From positions 1 through 64,000 of the forward strand of contig CANRKG010000001.1 in assembly GCA_947631155.1 (NCBI GenBank): DNA of 64,000 nucleotides. The letters are read 5' to 3'. The DNA comes from an uncultured Bacilli bacterium. Lineage in GTDB: Bacteria > Bacillota_I > Bacilli_A > RF39 > UBA660. Shown here piece by piece: positions 32,350-41,594 of this stretch. The translations under genes were made by a program, and so were the position numbers. Positions within the stretch are counted from its first letter, which is position 1. Each line of letters opens with the position of its first letter. Under the pieces are notes generated by a model. That model did not search any database. It was not told the DNA's origin and saw nothing but the letters and a program-made list of their open reading frames with translations.

Positions 32350-32379
32350 CTATTCGAAAACTTTTTCGTTTTCAAATAG
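32350..32379. repeat. 12-bp-arm inverted repeat immediately 5' of the comK-like RBS
   Basis: CTATTCGAAAAC-TTTTTC-GTTTTCAAATAG, one mismatch in arms. Confidence 0.85.
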
Positions 32380-32448
32380 TTACTATAACACTTTTTATTG
32401 TCGTTTTTGGTCGAATTTTGTTGTAGTAAAAATTTTTATAAATATTTT

Positions 32449-33579
32449 TTAATATGTTCTAATTGGTAGTACTAATTGAGTTATAGTTTCATCTTCTTTT
32501 GATTTTACTAATATAGGTTTTATTTCACCTACAAAATGAATTTCCACTTTTTCTGTGGAAAAAGATTTTAAAGCTTCCATCATATATTTAGCACTAAAGG
32601 AAATTTTTATATTTTCTGAATTATTTTTTTCTATATTCATTTTTTCTTCTACTCTACCTATTTCTTGAGATGAAGATTTAAGTATTAACAAATTACCTTC
32701 TGTTTCTAAAGTAACTATATTTTTATCTTTATCACTAGTTAAAATACTTGCTCTATCTATAACGTTATATAAATCTTGAATATTTGTTGTTATAACTAAG
32801 AAGTCTTCTTTTGGTATCAAATTAGAAGTATTTGGATAAGTACCACTTATTAATCTTGATTGAAATTTTAATTGTTTATATATAAATAAGATTTTATTAT
32901 TAGATATATGTAATTCAATATTTGATTTATCATCATCATCTAAAATTCTAGAAAATTCAATAATATTATGACTAGGTATAACAATATTATAATTTTCTGT
33001 ATCTGCTTTATCTAATTCTACTACTTTTCTAGCTAAGCGATAAGAATCAGTAGAATTACATTCTAATATATTACCAACAATATTAAAATTAATACCAGTT
33101 AAAATTGGCTTTGTTTCTTCATTAGAAGATGCAAAAGCAGTTTGAGAAACTATTTCTTTAAAAACCTTATTATTAATAACAACTTTCTTCTTACTTTCAT
33201 CTAAATTAATTTTTGGATATTCTTCTTCACTTATTCCATTTAAACGAAATTCACTGTTTTCTGTATATATTAATATTTTTAATTCATCAAATACTTCTAT
33301 ATTTATATATTTATCAGGAAGTTTTCTAACAATATCTAACATATACTTTCCTTGAACTATAATACTACCTTCTTTTTCTACTTTAAATTCATCATCAGAA
33401 GCAGCAGTAATAAAAGTTTGAATAGTAATATCATTATCACTTGCAGTTAAAGTTAATTTATTCTTTTTTAAATCAAATTTTATACCTGCTAAAACAGGGA
33501 TTAAATTTTTAGTAGAGATTGCTTTAGAAACTTTATTTAAAGCATCAAGTAAAATATCTTTTTTAATTGTTAATTTCAT
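32449..33579 (-). CDS. dnaN: DNA polymerase III beta sliding clamp
   Basis: MKLTIKKDILLDALNKVSKAISTKNLIPVLAGI ... LVLPIRTY. Confidence 0.96.
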   Translation of the reverse strand: MKLTIKKDILLDALNKVSKAISTKNLIPVLAGIKFDLKKNKLTLTASDNDITIQTFITAASDDEFKVEKEGSIIVQGKYMLDIVRKLPDKYINIEVFDELKILIYTENSEFRLNGISEEEYPKINLDESKKKVVINNKVFKEIVSQTAFASSNEETKPILTGINFNIVGNILECNSTDSYRLARKVVELDKADTENYNIVIPSHNIIEFSRILDDDDKSNIELHISNNKILFIYKQLKFQSRLISGTYPNTSNLIPKEDFLVITTNIQDLYNVIDRASILTSDKDKNIVTLETEGNLLILKSSSQEIGRVEEKMNIEKNNSENIKISFSAKYMMEALKSFSTEKVEIHFVGEIKPILVKSKEDETITQLVLPIRTY

Positions 33580-33618
33580 ATATATTCCTTCTTTCTTTTA
33601 TTATTTTATTATTATTAC

Positions 33619-33690
33619 TGTGGAAAAAGTTAATAATTAAAATTTTTCCTTATAAATCATAATACTATTTAAGATTTTTACTGTGTAAAA
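33619..33690. other. Secondary DnaA-box cluster between dnaA and dnaN
   Basis: TGTGGAAAA (33619-33627) and TGTGTAAAA (33682-33690), one- and two-mismatch DnaA boxes. Confidence 0.5.
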
Positions 33691-33702
33691 TAGTTAAAAA
33701 TC

Positions 33703-35106
33703 TTATTTGTTATTAACAACCCCTTCCCCAATATCCTTTTTTAACTTTTCAATTATTTTTGCAAGATCAGGATTTATTTTTATTTCCTGTTCTATTTTCT
33801 CAACTGAATGCATTACTGTTGAATGGTCTTTTCCACCAAATTCTGTACCTATTTTAGGAAAAGATTCACTAGTCATATTTCTACATAGATACATTGCTAT
33901 TTGTCTTGGAAAAGAAATGTTGGAACTTCTCTTTTTACTTCGAATATCTTCAACAGTAATTTGAAAATATTCAGAAACAATTTTTTGAATTCTATGAACA
34001 TCATTTTTTTCAGAGATTCCTTTACTAATAAAGTCTTTTAAAGCTTCAATAGCTAAATCTAAATTAATTTCTACTCCTCCCATAATTGTTGAGTAAGCAA
34101 CTAATCTTGTAATAGATCCTTCTAATTGTCGGACGTCAGTACCAATATTAGAAGCAATGTATTCAATAACGTCTTCAGGTATTTCTTTTTCAAAGTTACC
34201 AGAAGAAATTTTTTTCCTAATTATTTCTGTTCTAAGAGAAAATTCTGGTGGAAAAATATTAACTGTCAATCCCCAACAAAATCTGGTTCTTAAACGATCT
34301 TCTAAGAGTTTTAAATCGTCTGGAGAGCGATCAGATGATATAATTATTTGCTTGCTATCATTATATAAAGTATTGAATGTATGAAAAAATTCTTGTTGTG
34401 TTTGAGTGGCTCCTCCTAAAAATTGAATATCATCGATAATTAAAACATCAACATTTCTATATTTATTTTTAAAGAAATCTATATAATTAAAATTATTACC
34501 ATTATCGTTTTTCTTATTAATACCTACAAAATCTTGGATAAATTGATCACTTGTTACATATAAAACTTTTCTATTACTATTTTCTATAATATAGTTTCCG
34601 ATAGCGTGCATTAAATGCGTTTTTCCTAGACCACTATTTCCATATATAAATAAAGGATTATACATATTTCCAGGATTTTCTGCTACTGATAAGGCTGCTG
34701 CATGGGCAAATTTGTTACTATTACCAACTATAAAGTTATCAAAAGAATATTTTGCTTTTAAATTTGATTGAAAAGGATTTGGTGGTACACCTTTATTTTC
34801 TATTGATTCTATATTATTTGAAATAGATTGAAATTTAATTTCATCTACATCAGGTTTTATTTCAGATTCTAATATAAACTCTAATTCAAAATTAGTGCCA
34901 GTAATATCATTTAATTTTTCTTTTATTAAAGAAGAATATTTTTCGGCTAAATGTTTTTTATGAATTTGCATTGGTACTATGATAATGGCTTTTCCATCAC
35001 TCAGCTTGTGGAGTTTAGTATCTTGAAACCAGGTATCAAAGGCTAAACTAGTTAAATCAATTTTTATTTGAGATAAAAAGTTTTTCCACAAAACCTCTAC
35101 ATTCAT
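33703..35106 (-). CDS. dnaA: Chromosomal replication initiator DnaA
   Basis: LFIYGNSGLGKTHLMHAIGNY, LIIDDIQFL, GKDHSTVMHS; start reassigned to MNVEVLWKNF. Confidence 0.97.
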   Translation of the reverse strand: MNVEVLWKNFLSQIKIDLTSLAFDTWFQDTKLHKLSDGKAIIIVPMQIHKKHLAEKYSSLIKEKLNDITGTNFELEFILESEIKPDVDEIKFQSISNNIESIENKGVPPNPFQSNLKAKYSFDNFIVGNSNKFAHAAALSVAENPGNMYNPLFIYGNSGLGKTHLMHAIGNYIIENSNRKVLYVTSDQFIQDFVGINKKNDNGNNFNYIDFFKNKYRNVDVLIIDDIQFLGGATQTQQEFFHTFNTLYNDSKQIIISSDRSPDDLKLLEDRLRTRFCWGLTVNIFPPEFSLRTEIIRKKISSGNFEKEIPEDVIEYIASNIGTDVRQLEGSITRLVAYSTIMGGVEINLDLAIEALKDFISKGISEKNDVHRIQKIVSEYFQITVEDIRSKKRSSNISFPRQIAMYLCRNMTSESFPKIGTEFGGKDHSTVMHSVEKIEQEIKINPDLAKIIEKLKKDIGEGVVNNK

Positions 35107-35420
35107 ACAACCATCTCCCCACAAGAATAGTAATTAAGTCTAGTGTACATGAATTTGTTGAAAAAATAAATAGAAAAAGAACAATTTTTTTTATTAACAA
35201 AATATACACAATTTTTTCCACAAAGTAATTATATATTATACATACAAAAAATAACTTTTCCACATTTTCCACAAATTTTTATTAACTTTTGTGATATTAA
35301 TAATTCACAATAGTGTGAATTCTGTGGATAATTATTTTTTATAAAAAATAAACATTTAATTGACAAAATAATGCATTTATTATTATAATAATGTAGATTT
35401 ATGTTTGGAGGTGGAATAGA
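35107..35420. other. oriC: Chromosomal replication origin (oriC) between dnaA and rpmH
   Basis: Divergent dnaA/rpmH; boxes TTTTCCACA at 35214, 35256, 35265; consensus TTATCCACA (minus) at 35323-35331; ATATACACA at 35202; AT-rich flanks. Confidence 0.88.
35360..35389 (+). promoter_or_regulatory. Predicted sigma-A promoter of rpmH
   Basis: TTGACA-N18-TATAAT. Confidence 0.75.
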
Positions 35421-35543
35421 ATGAAAAGAACATATCAACCAAATAATCGTAAAAAAGCAAAGAAACATGGGTTTTTTGCACGCAAAATTACTAAAATCTT
35501 AAATTCTCGTCGTAAAAAAGGACGTAAGAAAATTTGTAAATAA
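35421..35543 (+). CDS. rpmH: 50S ribosomal protein L34 (short, 40 aa)
   Basis: [40 protein letters not shown]; absent from ORF track because under 60 aa. Confidence 0.93.
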   Translation: MKRTYQPNNRKKAKKHGFFARKITKILNSRRKKGRKKICK

Positions 35544-35570
35544 TCCACTAGTATTGACTGTGGGTTTTTT
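35542..35570 (+). terminator. Terminator/attenuator between rpmH and rnpA
   Basis: AATCCAC-N11-GTGGGTTTTTT. Confidence 0.6.
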
Positions 35571-35601
35571 ATGCATATGCATAAGATAGGGGCTATTATT
35601 A

Positions 35602-35934
35602 ATGAAAAAAAAGGATATTGTTAAAGATAAACGAGAATTTACCAAAATTATAAAAATAGGTAAAAAAGTACATAATAATAGTTTTGTTATATATTATTTG
35701 AAAAATAGCATAGAACATAGTCGTTATGGAATATCTGTAGGTTCAAAACTAGGGAATGCTGTATTTAGAAATAAATATAAAAGAAGAATAAGAATGTTAA
35801 TCAATGAAAATAATTCCTTATATGATAAAAAATACGATTATATTATCTTATTAAGAAAAAATGCCATTAATTTAAGTTATCAAGAATTAAAAAAGGAATT
35901 TAATCAATTAATAGATAAATTAAAGGAGTCATAA
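35602..35934 (+). CDS. rnpA: Ribonuclease P protein component
   Basis: RYGISVGSKLGNAVFRNKYKRRIR. Confidence 0.94.
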   Translation: MKKKDIVKDKREFTKIIKIGKKVHNNSFVIYYLKNSIEHSRYGISVGSKLGNAVFRNKYKRRIRMLINENNSLYDKKYDYIILLRKNAINLSYQELKKEFNQLIDKLKES

Positions 35935-36873
35935 ATGAAAAAAAGCAAAAAAAGTGTCATTTTAGTAATAATTATATCTTTAATTTTATTAACAACGGGA
36001 TGTACTAAAACTTTAACAACAAAAGATAATAAGCCTGTAAAAAATAATGTGACAGGACAAAATTTAACAGAAAATATTTTATGTAAGCCTATTGATAAGA
36101 AAGTACAAGATATATATAGAAAAAATAATGTAAAAATAGATAAGTTGCCATCCTGTGAAAAATTTAAAATAACAAGTGGTAAATATGAAGGTTTATGGAC
36201 ATCTATCTTTGTAAAACCTTTAGCATTTATCTTATTACAATTAGGACTTGTCCTAAATCGTAATTATGCTTTATCTTTAATAATTATTAGTTTAATAATT
36301 AGATTGATTGCTTTTCCATTTACTAAAAAAACAGCAATGCAATCTGAATTAATGAAAAAAGCCCAACCAGAATTAACCAAAATTCAGAATAAATATAAAA
36401 ATAAACAAGATCAAGAATCAATGATGCGTCAAAGTCAAGAAATGATGGCGGTTTATAAAAAATATAGTATTAGTCCAATGTCAGGTTGTTTATTTTCTAT
36501 GATACAATTACCATTATTTATAGCATTCTTTGAAGCTGTTCAAAGAACACCAGCTATATTTGAAGGAAAATTTTTAGGATTACAACTTGGAACAACTCCT
36601 GTTGTAGGTTTTGGAACAGCAACGATTATATCATATATAATTCTTATGATTTTAATAGCAGCAACAACTTTCTTTTCTTTTAAATTAAATATGACTGGTA
36701 ATACTTTAGATGATAGTATGAAAATGATGCCAGTAATGATGAGTGGAATGATCATAGTTATGGGATTGTTTATGCCATCAGCTCTTGGTATATATTGGAT
36801 TACAACTAATTTATTTACAATATTACAAAATATTTTAGTTAAAAGGAGTAAAGATAAATATGGAAAAGCATAG
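35935..36873 (+). CDS. yidC: YidC/SpoIIIJ membrane protein insertase (lipoprotein)
   Basis: Lipobox LLTTGC; NYALSLIIISLIIRLIAFPFTKKTAMQSELMKKAQPEL. Confidence 0.95.
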   Translation: MKKSKKSVILVIIISLILLTTGCTKTLTTKDNKPVKNNVTGQNLTENILCKPIDKKVQDIYRKNNVKIDKLPSCEKFKITSGKYEGLWTSIFVKPLAFILLQLGLVLNRNYALSLIIISLIIRLIAFPFTKKTAMQSELMKKAQPELTKIQNKYKNKQDQESMMRQSQEMMAVYKKYSISPMSGCLFSMIQLPLFIAFFEAVQRTPAIFEGKFLGLQLGTTPVVGFGTATIISYIILMILIAATTFFSFKLNMTGNTLDDSMKMMPVMMSGMIIVMGLFMPSALGIYWITTNLFTILQNILVKRSKDKYGKA

Positions 36874-37468
36874 TTATATAGGAAAGAATAAAGAAGAGGC
36901 AATAAAAGAAGCAGAAATATCATTACAAGAAACTGAAGAAAACTTAATTATTAATGAGAAAGAAGTAAAATCAGGATTATTTAAAACAAAAAAAGTAGAA
37001 ATAGAAGTTATAGAAAAAAGAGAAGTTGTTAAATTTATTAAAAGTTATCTTCTAACATTACTTAAAGATATAGGATTCAATGTTAATATAGAAGTAAAGA
37101 ATGGGGAATTTCCTTCATATACTATTTATTCTAATAATGATGCACTATTAATTGGTAAAAATGGAAAAAATCTTCAAGCTCTATCAAAAGTAGTGTCACA
37201 AGCAATTTTAAAAGAAGTAGGGCAATCTTTTAAATTTGTAATAGATGTTAATGAATATAAAGAAAAACATCAAAGGAATTTAGAACGTTTAGCTAAGAAA
37301 ATTGCTCGTGAAGTAAAGGAAACAAAAGTAGAAGTAAAATTAGATTCAATGAATTCTTATGAAAGAAGAATAATACATAATATACTAACAAATAATAAGT
37401 ATGTTTATACAGAAAGTGTAGGAGAAGAACCTAATAGATGTGTTGTAATTAAACCAAAAGAAGATTAA
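36860..37468 (+). CDS. jag: Jag/KhpB RNA-binding protein (Jag_N-KH-R3H)
   Basis: ALLIGKNGKNLQALSKVV (KH), MNSYERRIIHNILTNNKYVYTESVGEEPNRCVVI (R3H). Confidence 0.93.
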   Translation: MEKHSYIGKNKEEAIKEAEISLQETEENLIINEKEVKSGLFKTKKVEIEVIEKREVVKFIKSYLLTLLKDIGFNVNIEVKNGEFPSYTIYSNNDALLIGKNGKNLQALSKVVSQAILKEVGQSFKFVIDVNEYKEKHQRNLERLAKKIAREVKETKVEVKLDSMNSYERRIIHNILTNNKYVYTESVGEEPNRCVVIKPKED

Positions 37469-37481
37469 TTTCTTCTTTTTT
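37457..37481 (+). terminator. Rho-independent terminator after jag
   Basis: AAAGAAGA-TTAATT-TCTTCTTTTTTT. Confidence 0.65.
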
Positions 37482-37507
37482 TACAATAATCAAAAAGGAG
37501 GTATATC

Positions 37508-38863
37508 ATGAAAGATAATATAGTTGCTATATCGACAGCTATGACTAAAGGTGCTATTTCTATAATTAGAATGAGTGGTAAAGATGTTATTAGTATAGCA
37601 AATAAAATATTCAAAGGAAAAAATTTAGAAGAAGTAGAATCACATACTATTCATTATGGATATATAGTGGATCAAGAAGAAATTATTGATGAAGTTTTAG
37701 TAACTATTATGAAAGCTCCCAAAACATATACGATGGAAGATGTAGTAGAAATTAATTGCCATGGTGGAATAATAACTACAAAACGTATTTTAGAAACAAT
37801 TTTAAATTATGATATTCGTCTAGCCGAAGCAGGAGAGTTTACTAAAAGAGCCTTTTTAAATGGAAGAATAGATTTAACTCAAGCAGAAGCAGTAATGGAT
37901 TTAATAGAAAGTAAAAGTAATCAAGCTAGAAAACAAGCAGTGAATCAATTAACAGGAAAATTATCATCACAAATTAGTAATTTAAGAGAAAAGATAAAAG
38001 ATTTATTGGCATCTATAGAAGTAAATATTGATTATCCAGAGTATTATGATATAGAAATAGTTACTACTAAAAAAATAGAAGAAGTAACCCAAAAATTAAT
38101 AACAGAATTAAAAAACATCTTAAATAATTCAAAAAATGGAAAAATTATTAAAGAAGGTATAAAAACTGTTATTGTAGGAAGACCTAATGTTGGAAAAAGT
38201 AGTATTTTAAATAGTTTATTAGATGAAGATAAAGCAATAGTAACAGATATTGAAGGAACAACAAGGGATATAGTTGAAGGAAGTATTCAAATTGAAGGAA
38301 TACCTTTAAATATAATTGATACAGCAGGAATTAGACAAACAGAAGATATAATTGAAAAAATAGGAGTAGAAAAAAGTTTATCTTTAATAGATGAAGCAGA
38401 TCTTATCTTACTTGTTTTTAATAGTAATGAAAACTTAACAGAAGAAGATAAAAAATTATTAACTAAAATTGATAAGAATAAAACAATTATCATTTTAAAT
38501 AAGAATGACTTAAATCAAAAATTAAAATTAATAGATTTCAAAGATTATCACGTTGTTAGTTCTAATACTATAGATAATAATGGAATAGATTCCTTAAAAG
38601 AAAAAATAAAAGAATTATTTAATTTAGAACAAATAGAAAGTAATAATACAACTTATTTGAGTAATGCTAGACAAATATCATTAGTAAATAAAGCTTTAAA
38701 ATCTTTAGAAGAAGTTATAATAGGAATTAAAGAAAAATTACCAATTGATATGTTAGAAATAGATTTAAAACAAGCCTTTACTTTACTAGGAGAAGTAATA
38801 GGAGAAGAATATAGTGATGAAATTTTAGATCATTTATTTGCCAATTTTTGTGTTGGTAAATAA
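37508..38863 (+). CDS. mnmE: tRNA modification GTPase MnmE
   Basis: VGRPNVGKSSILNSLLDEDKAIVTDIEGTTRD; C-terminal FANFCVGK. Confidence 0.97.
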   Translation: MKDNIVAISTAMTKGAISIIRMSGKDVISIANKIFKGKNLEEVESHTIHYGYIVDQEEIIDEVLVTIMKAPKTYTMEDVVEINCHGGIITTKRILETILNYDIRLAEAGEFTKRAFLNGRIDLTQAEAVMDLIESKSNQARKQAVNQLTGKLSSQISNLREKIKDLLASIEVNIDYPEYYDIEIVTTKKIEEVTQKLITELKNILNNSKNGKIIKEGIKTVIVGRPNVGKSSILNSLLDEDKAIVTDIEGTTRDIVEGSIQIEGIPLNIIDTAGIRQTEDIIEKIGVEKSLSLIDEADLILLVFNSNENLTEEDKKLLTKIDKNKTIIILNKNDLNQKLKLIDFKDYHVVSSNTIDNNGIDSLKEKIKELFNLEQIESNNTTYLSNARQISLVNKALKSLEEVIIGIKEKLPIDMLEIDLKQAFTLLGEVIGEEYSDEILDHLFANFCVGK

Positions 38864-38928
38864 TAATAAAAAAATATCACTAAAGAAAAAAAAGGTAAAA
38901 AAAGCCAGAAAAAGAGGAAGGAATTTAT

Positions 38929-40809
38929 ATGGAGTATGAAGTTATTGTAGTTGGAGGAGGCCATGCTGGTTGTGAAGCAGCCCTTGCTACATCTAGAAAA
39001 GGTCACAAAACTCTTTTAATAACAGGAAATATAAAAAATATTGCTGATATGCCTTGTAATCCATCAATAGGAGGACCTGCTAAAGGAATAGTTGTCCGAG
39101 AAATAGATGCTTTAGGTGGAGAAATGGGAAAAAATGCCGATAAAGCAGCTCTTCAAGTTAAAATGTTAAATACTAAAAAAGGTCCAGCAGTTCAAGCTTT
39201 ACGTGCTCAAGAAGATAAAAATATCTATCCAAAGGAAATGTTGAAAACATTATATAAACAAGAAAATTTAGAAATAAAAGAATCAATAGTAGAACACTTA
39301 ATAGTAGAAGATAATAAAATAAAAGGTGTAATATTAGAAAATAATGAAAAAATAGAATCAGATACTGTAATTTTAACAACTGGAACATATTTAAAAGCTA
39401 ATATTTTAGTTGGTTCATCTAAAACACCAGGAGGTCCTCATGGAGAAAAAGAATCTAAATTTTTGTCTAATGATTTAAAAGAACTAGGTTTTAATATTTT
39501 AAGGTTAAAAACAGGTACACCGCCTAGAATAGATAAAAATAGTATTGATTATGAAAAAATTTCTGTAGAATCAGGAGATAATTGTGAATTAACATTCTCT
39601 TTTAATAATAAAGCTTATTATGACTATAAAAACCAAATACCTTGCTATTTAACTTATACTAATGAAAATACACATCAAATTATAAAAGATCATTTACATG
39701 AATCTAGTATGTATGGTGGTTATGTAGAAGGCATTGGCCCTAGATATTGTCCATCAATTGAAGATAAAGTAGTCAGATTTTCAGATAAAGAACGTCATCA
39801 ATTATTTTTAGAACCAGAAAGTAATGTGTTTGAAGATGAAAATTATGGAAATACTATTTATATTCAAGGTTTTTCAACAAGTATGCCAGAAAATGTCCAA
39901 GAAGAAATGGTTCATAGTTTAAAAGGGTTAGAACATGCTAAATTTATTAAATATGCTTATGCTATAGAATATGATGCAATTGATTCAAAACAATTAAAAC
40001 AAAGTTTAGAAACAAAGTTAGTTGAAGGTTTATATACAGCCGGACAAATTAATGGTACTAGTGGTTATGAAGAAGCCGCAGGGCAAGGCTTAATCGCTGG
40101 TATAAATGCTTCCTTAAAATTAGAAGGAAAGGAACCTTTAATTTTAAAAAGAAATGAAGCATATATTGGAGTTTTAATTGATGATTTAGTTACTAAAGGT
40201 GTTAAAGATCCATATCGTTTATTAACTTCACGTGCTGAATATCGTCTTTTACTTCGTCATGATAATGCTGATATAAGACTTAAAGATTATGGCTATCAAG
40301 TTGGCTTAATTTCTTCAGAAGATTATCAAAAATTTAATTTCAAAAAACAACAAATCGAAGAAGTTTATAAAATCTTAAAAGAGACTAGAATTACTCCAAA
40401 GGAAGATATAAATCAATATTTAGAAAGTATTGGAAGTAGTAAATTAAAAGATGGAATTAATTTATATGATTTATTAAAACGACCAGAAATAAAAATTGAT
40501 AATATTAAAAAATTTATTGATTTAAATTATGATAAAGAAGTCTTAGAACAAGTAGAAATTAATATTAGATATGAAGGATATATTGCTAAAGCTAATAAAG
40601 ATGCAGAAAAGATGTTAAGTTTAGAAACAAAAAAAATTCCTGAAGATATTGATTATGACAAAATTCCTAATATAGCAAGTGAAGCCAAACAAAAATTAAG
40701 TGAAATAAGACCAACATCATTAGGACAAGCATCACGTATTAGTGGTGTAAATCCCGCTGACATTTCAATATTAATGGTTTATTTAAAAAGAAGGTCAAAC
40801 TATGAATAA
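38929..40809 (+). CDS. mnmG: tRNA uridine-5-carboxymethylaminomethyl modification enzyme MnmG
   Basis: [44 protein letters not shown]. Confidence 0.97.
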   Translation: MEYEVIVVGGGHAGCEAALATSRKGHKTLLITGNIKNIADMPCNPSIGGPAKGIVVREIDALGGEMGKNADKAALQVKMLNTKKGPAVQALRAQEDKNIYPKEMLKTLYKQENLEIKESIVEHLIVEDNKIKGVILENNEKIESDTVILTTGTYLKANILVGSSKTPGGPHGEKESKFLSNDLKELGFNILRLKTGTPPRIDKNSIDYEKISVESGDNCELTFSFNNKAYYDYKNQIPCYLTYTNENTHQIIKDHLHESSMYGGYVEGIGPRYCPSIEDKVVRFSDKERHQLFLEPESNVFEDENYGNTIYIQGFSTSMPENVQEEMVHSLKGLEHAKFIKYAYAIEYDAIDSKQLKQSLETKLVEGLYTAGQINGTSGYEEAAGQGLIAGINASLKLEGKEPLILKRNEAYIGVLIDDLVTKGVKDPYRLLTSRAEYRLLLRHDNADIRLKDYGYQVGLISSEDYQKFNFKKQQIEEVYKILKETRITPKEDINQYLESIGSSKLKDGINLYDLLKRPEIKIDNIKKFIDLNYDKEVLEQVEINIRYEGYIAKANKDAEKMLSLETKKIPEDIDYDKIPNIASEAKQKLSEIRPTSLGQASRISGVNPADISILMVYLKRRSNYE

Positions 40810-41437
40810 AGAAGAATTTATAGCCGAAGTACAAAAATTAGGAATAACCTTAACAAAAGAACAATTAGAGCAATTAGAAAACTTTTATGAAATATTAATT
40901 GAAGAAAATAAAAAGATTAATTTAACTAGAATAACAGATAAAAAAGATGTTTATTTAAAACATTTCTATGATAGTTTAACAATTGTAAAAGAAATAAATC
41001 TAAATAATATAGAAACATTATGTGATGTAGGAAGTGGCGCTGGTTTTCCGGGCATTGTTTTAAAAATAGTTTATCCTAATTTAAAGATAACATTGCTTGA
41101 TTCTTTATTAAAAAGAGTAAAGTATTTAAATGATACTATAAAAAAATTAAATTTAAAAAATATAGTAGCAATTCACACTAGAAGTGAAGATTATCAAGAA
41201 AAATTTGATTTAGTAACTGCACGAGCTGTAGCTAATTTATCAAAACTTTTAGGATTTACAATGCATTTAGTCAAAAAAGAAGGCTTAATGATTGCTATGA
41301 AAGCTAATATTGATGAAGAAATTAAAAATATAAATAATGATCTAAAAAAATATAATTGTAAGATCCTAAAAATTAATAAATTCACGCTTCCAAAAGAAAA
41401 TAGTAATAGAGCTTTGATAACAATAAAAAATATTTAG
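40802..41437 (+). CDS. rsmG: 16S rRNA (guanine527-N7)-methyltransferase
   Basis: [26 protein letters not shown]. Confidence 0.95.
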   Translation: MNKEEFIAEVQKLGITLTKEQLEQLENFYEILIEENKKINLTRITDKKDVYLKHFYDSLTIVKEINLNNIETLCDVGSGAGFPGIVLKIVYPNLKITLLDSLLKRVKYLNDTIKKLNLKNIVAIHTRSEDYQEKFDLVTARAVANLSKLLGFTMHLVKKEGLMIAMKANIDEEIKNINNDLKKYNCKILKINKFTLPKENSNRALITIKNI

Positions 41438-41480
41438 TATGTACTTAATAATAATTTTGTGAGACTAAATATTTTTTTTT
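41426..41480 (+). terminator. Rho-independent terminator overlapping the rsmG 3' end
   Basis: AAAAATATTTAGT ... ACTAAATATTTTT plus T-run. Confidence 0.6.
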
Positions 41481-41594
41481 TAATTAATAATTTAAAATAA
41501 AATATATATATTTATTTTTGTTGTCTATTGAAAAAATTCTAAATCATGATATAATTTATAATAGAATAGAAGAATAAAAAGAGAGGTATAGGTT

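Noticed and set aside
32340-32448. Canonical ComK box (AAAA-N5-TTTT pair) upstream of comK
   Set aside because: A/T tracts and a palindrome are present, but spacing does not fit AAAA-N5-TTTT; not called.
39173-39388. Antisense small ORFs listed in the track (this and many others opposite gyrA, mnmG, mscS, ychF, dnaA etc.)
   Set aside because: AT-rich complements of conserved genes, low-complexity Leu/Ile/Ser-rich peptides, no RBS or homology evidence.
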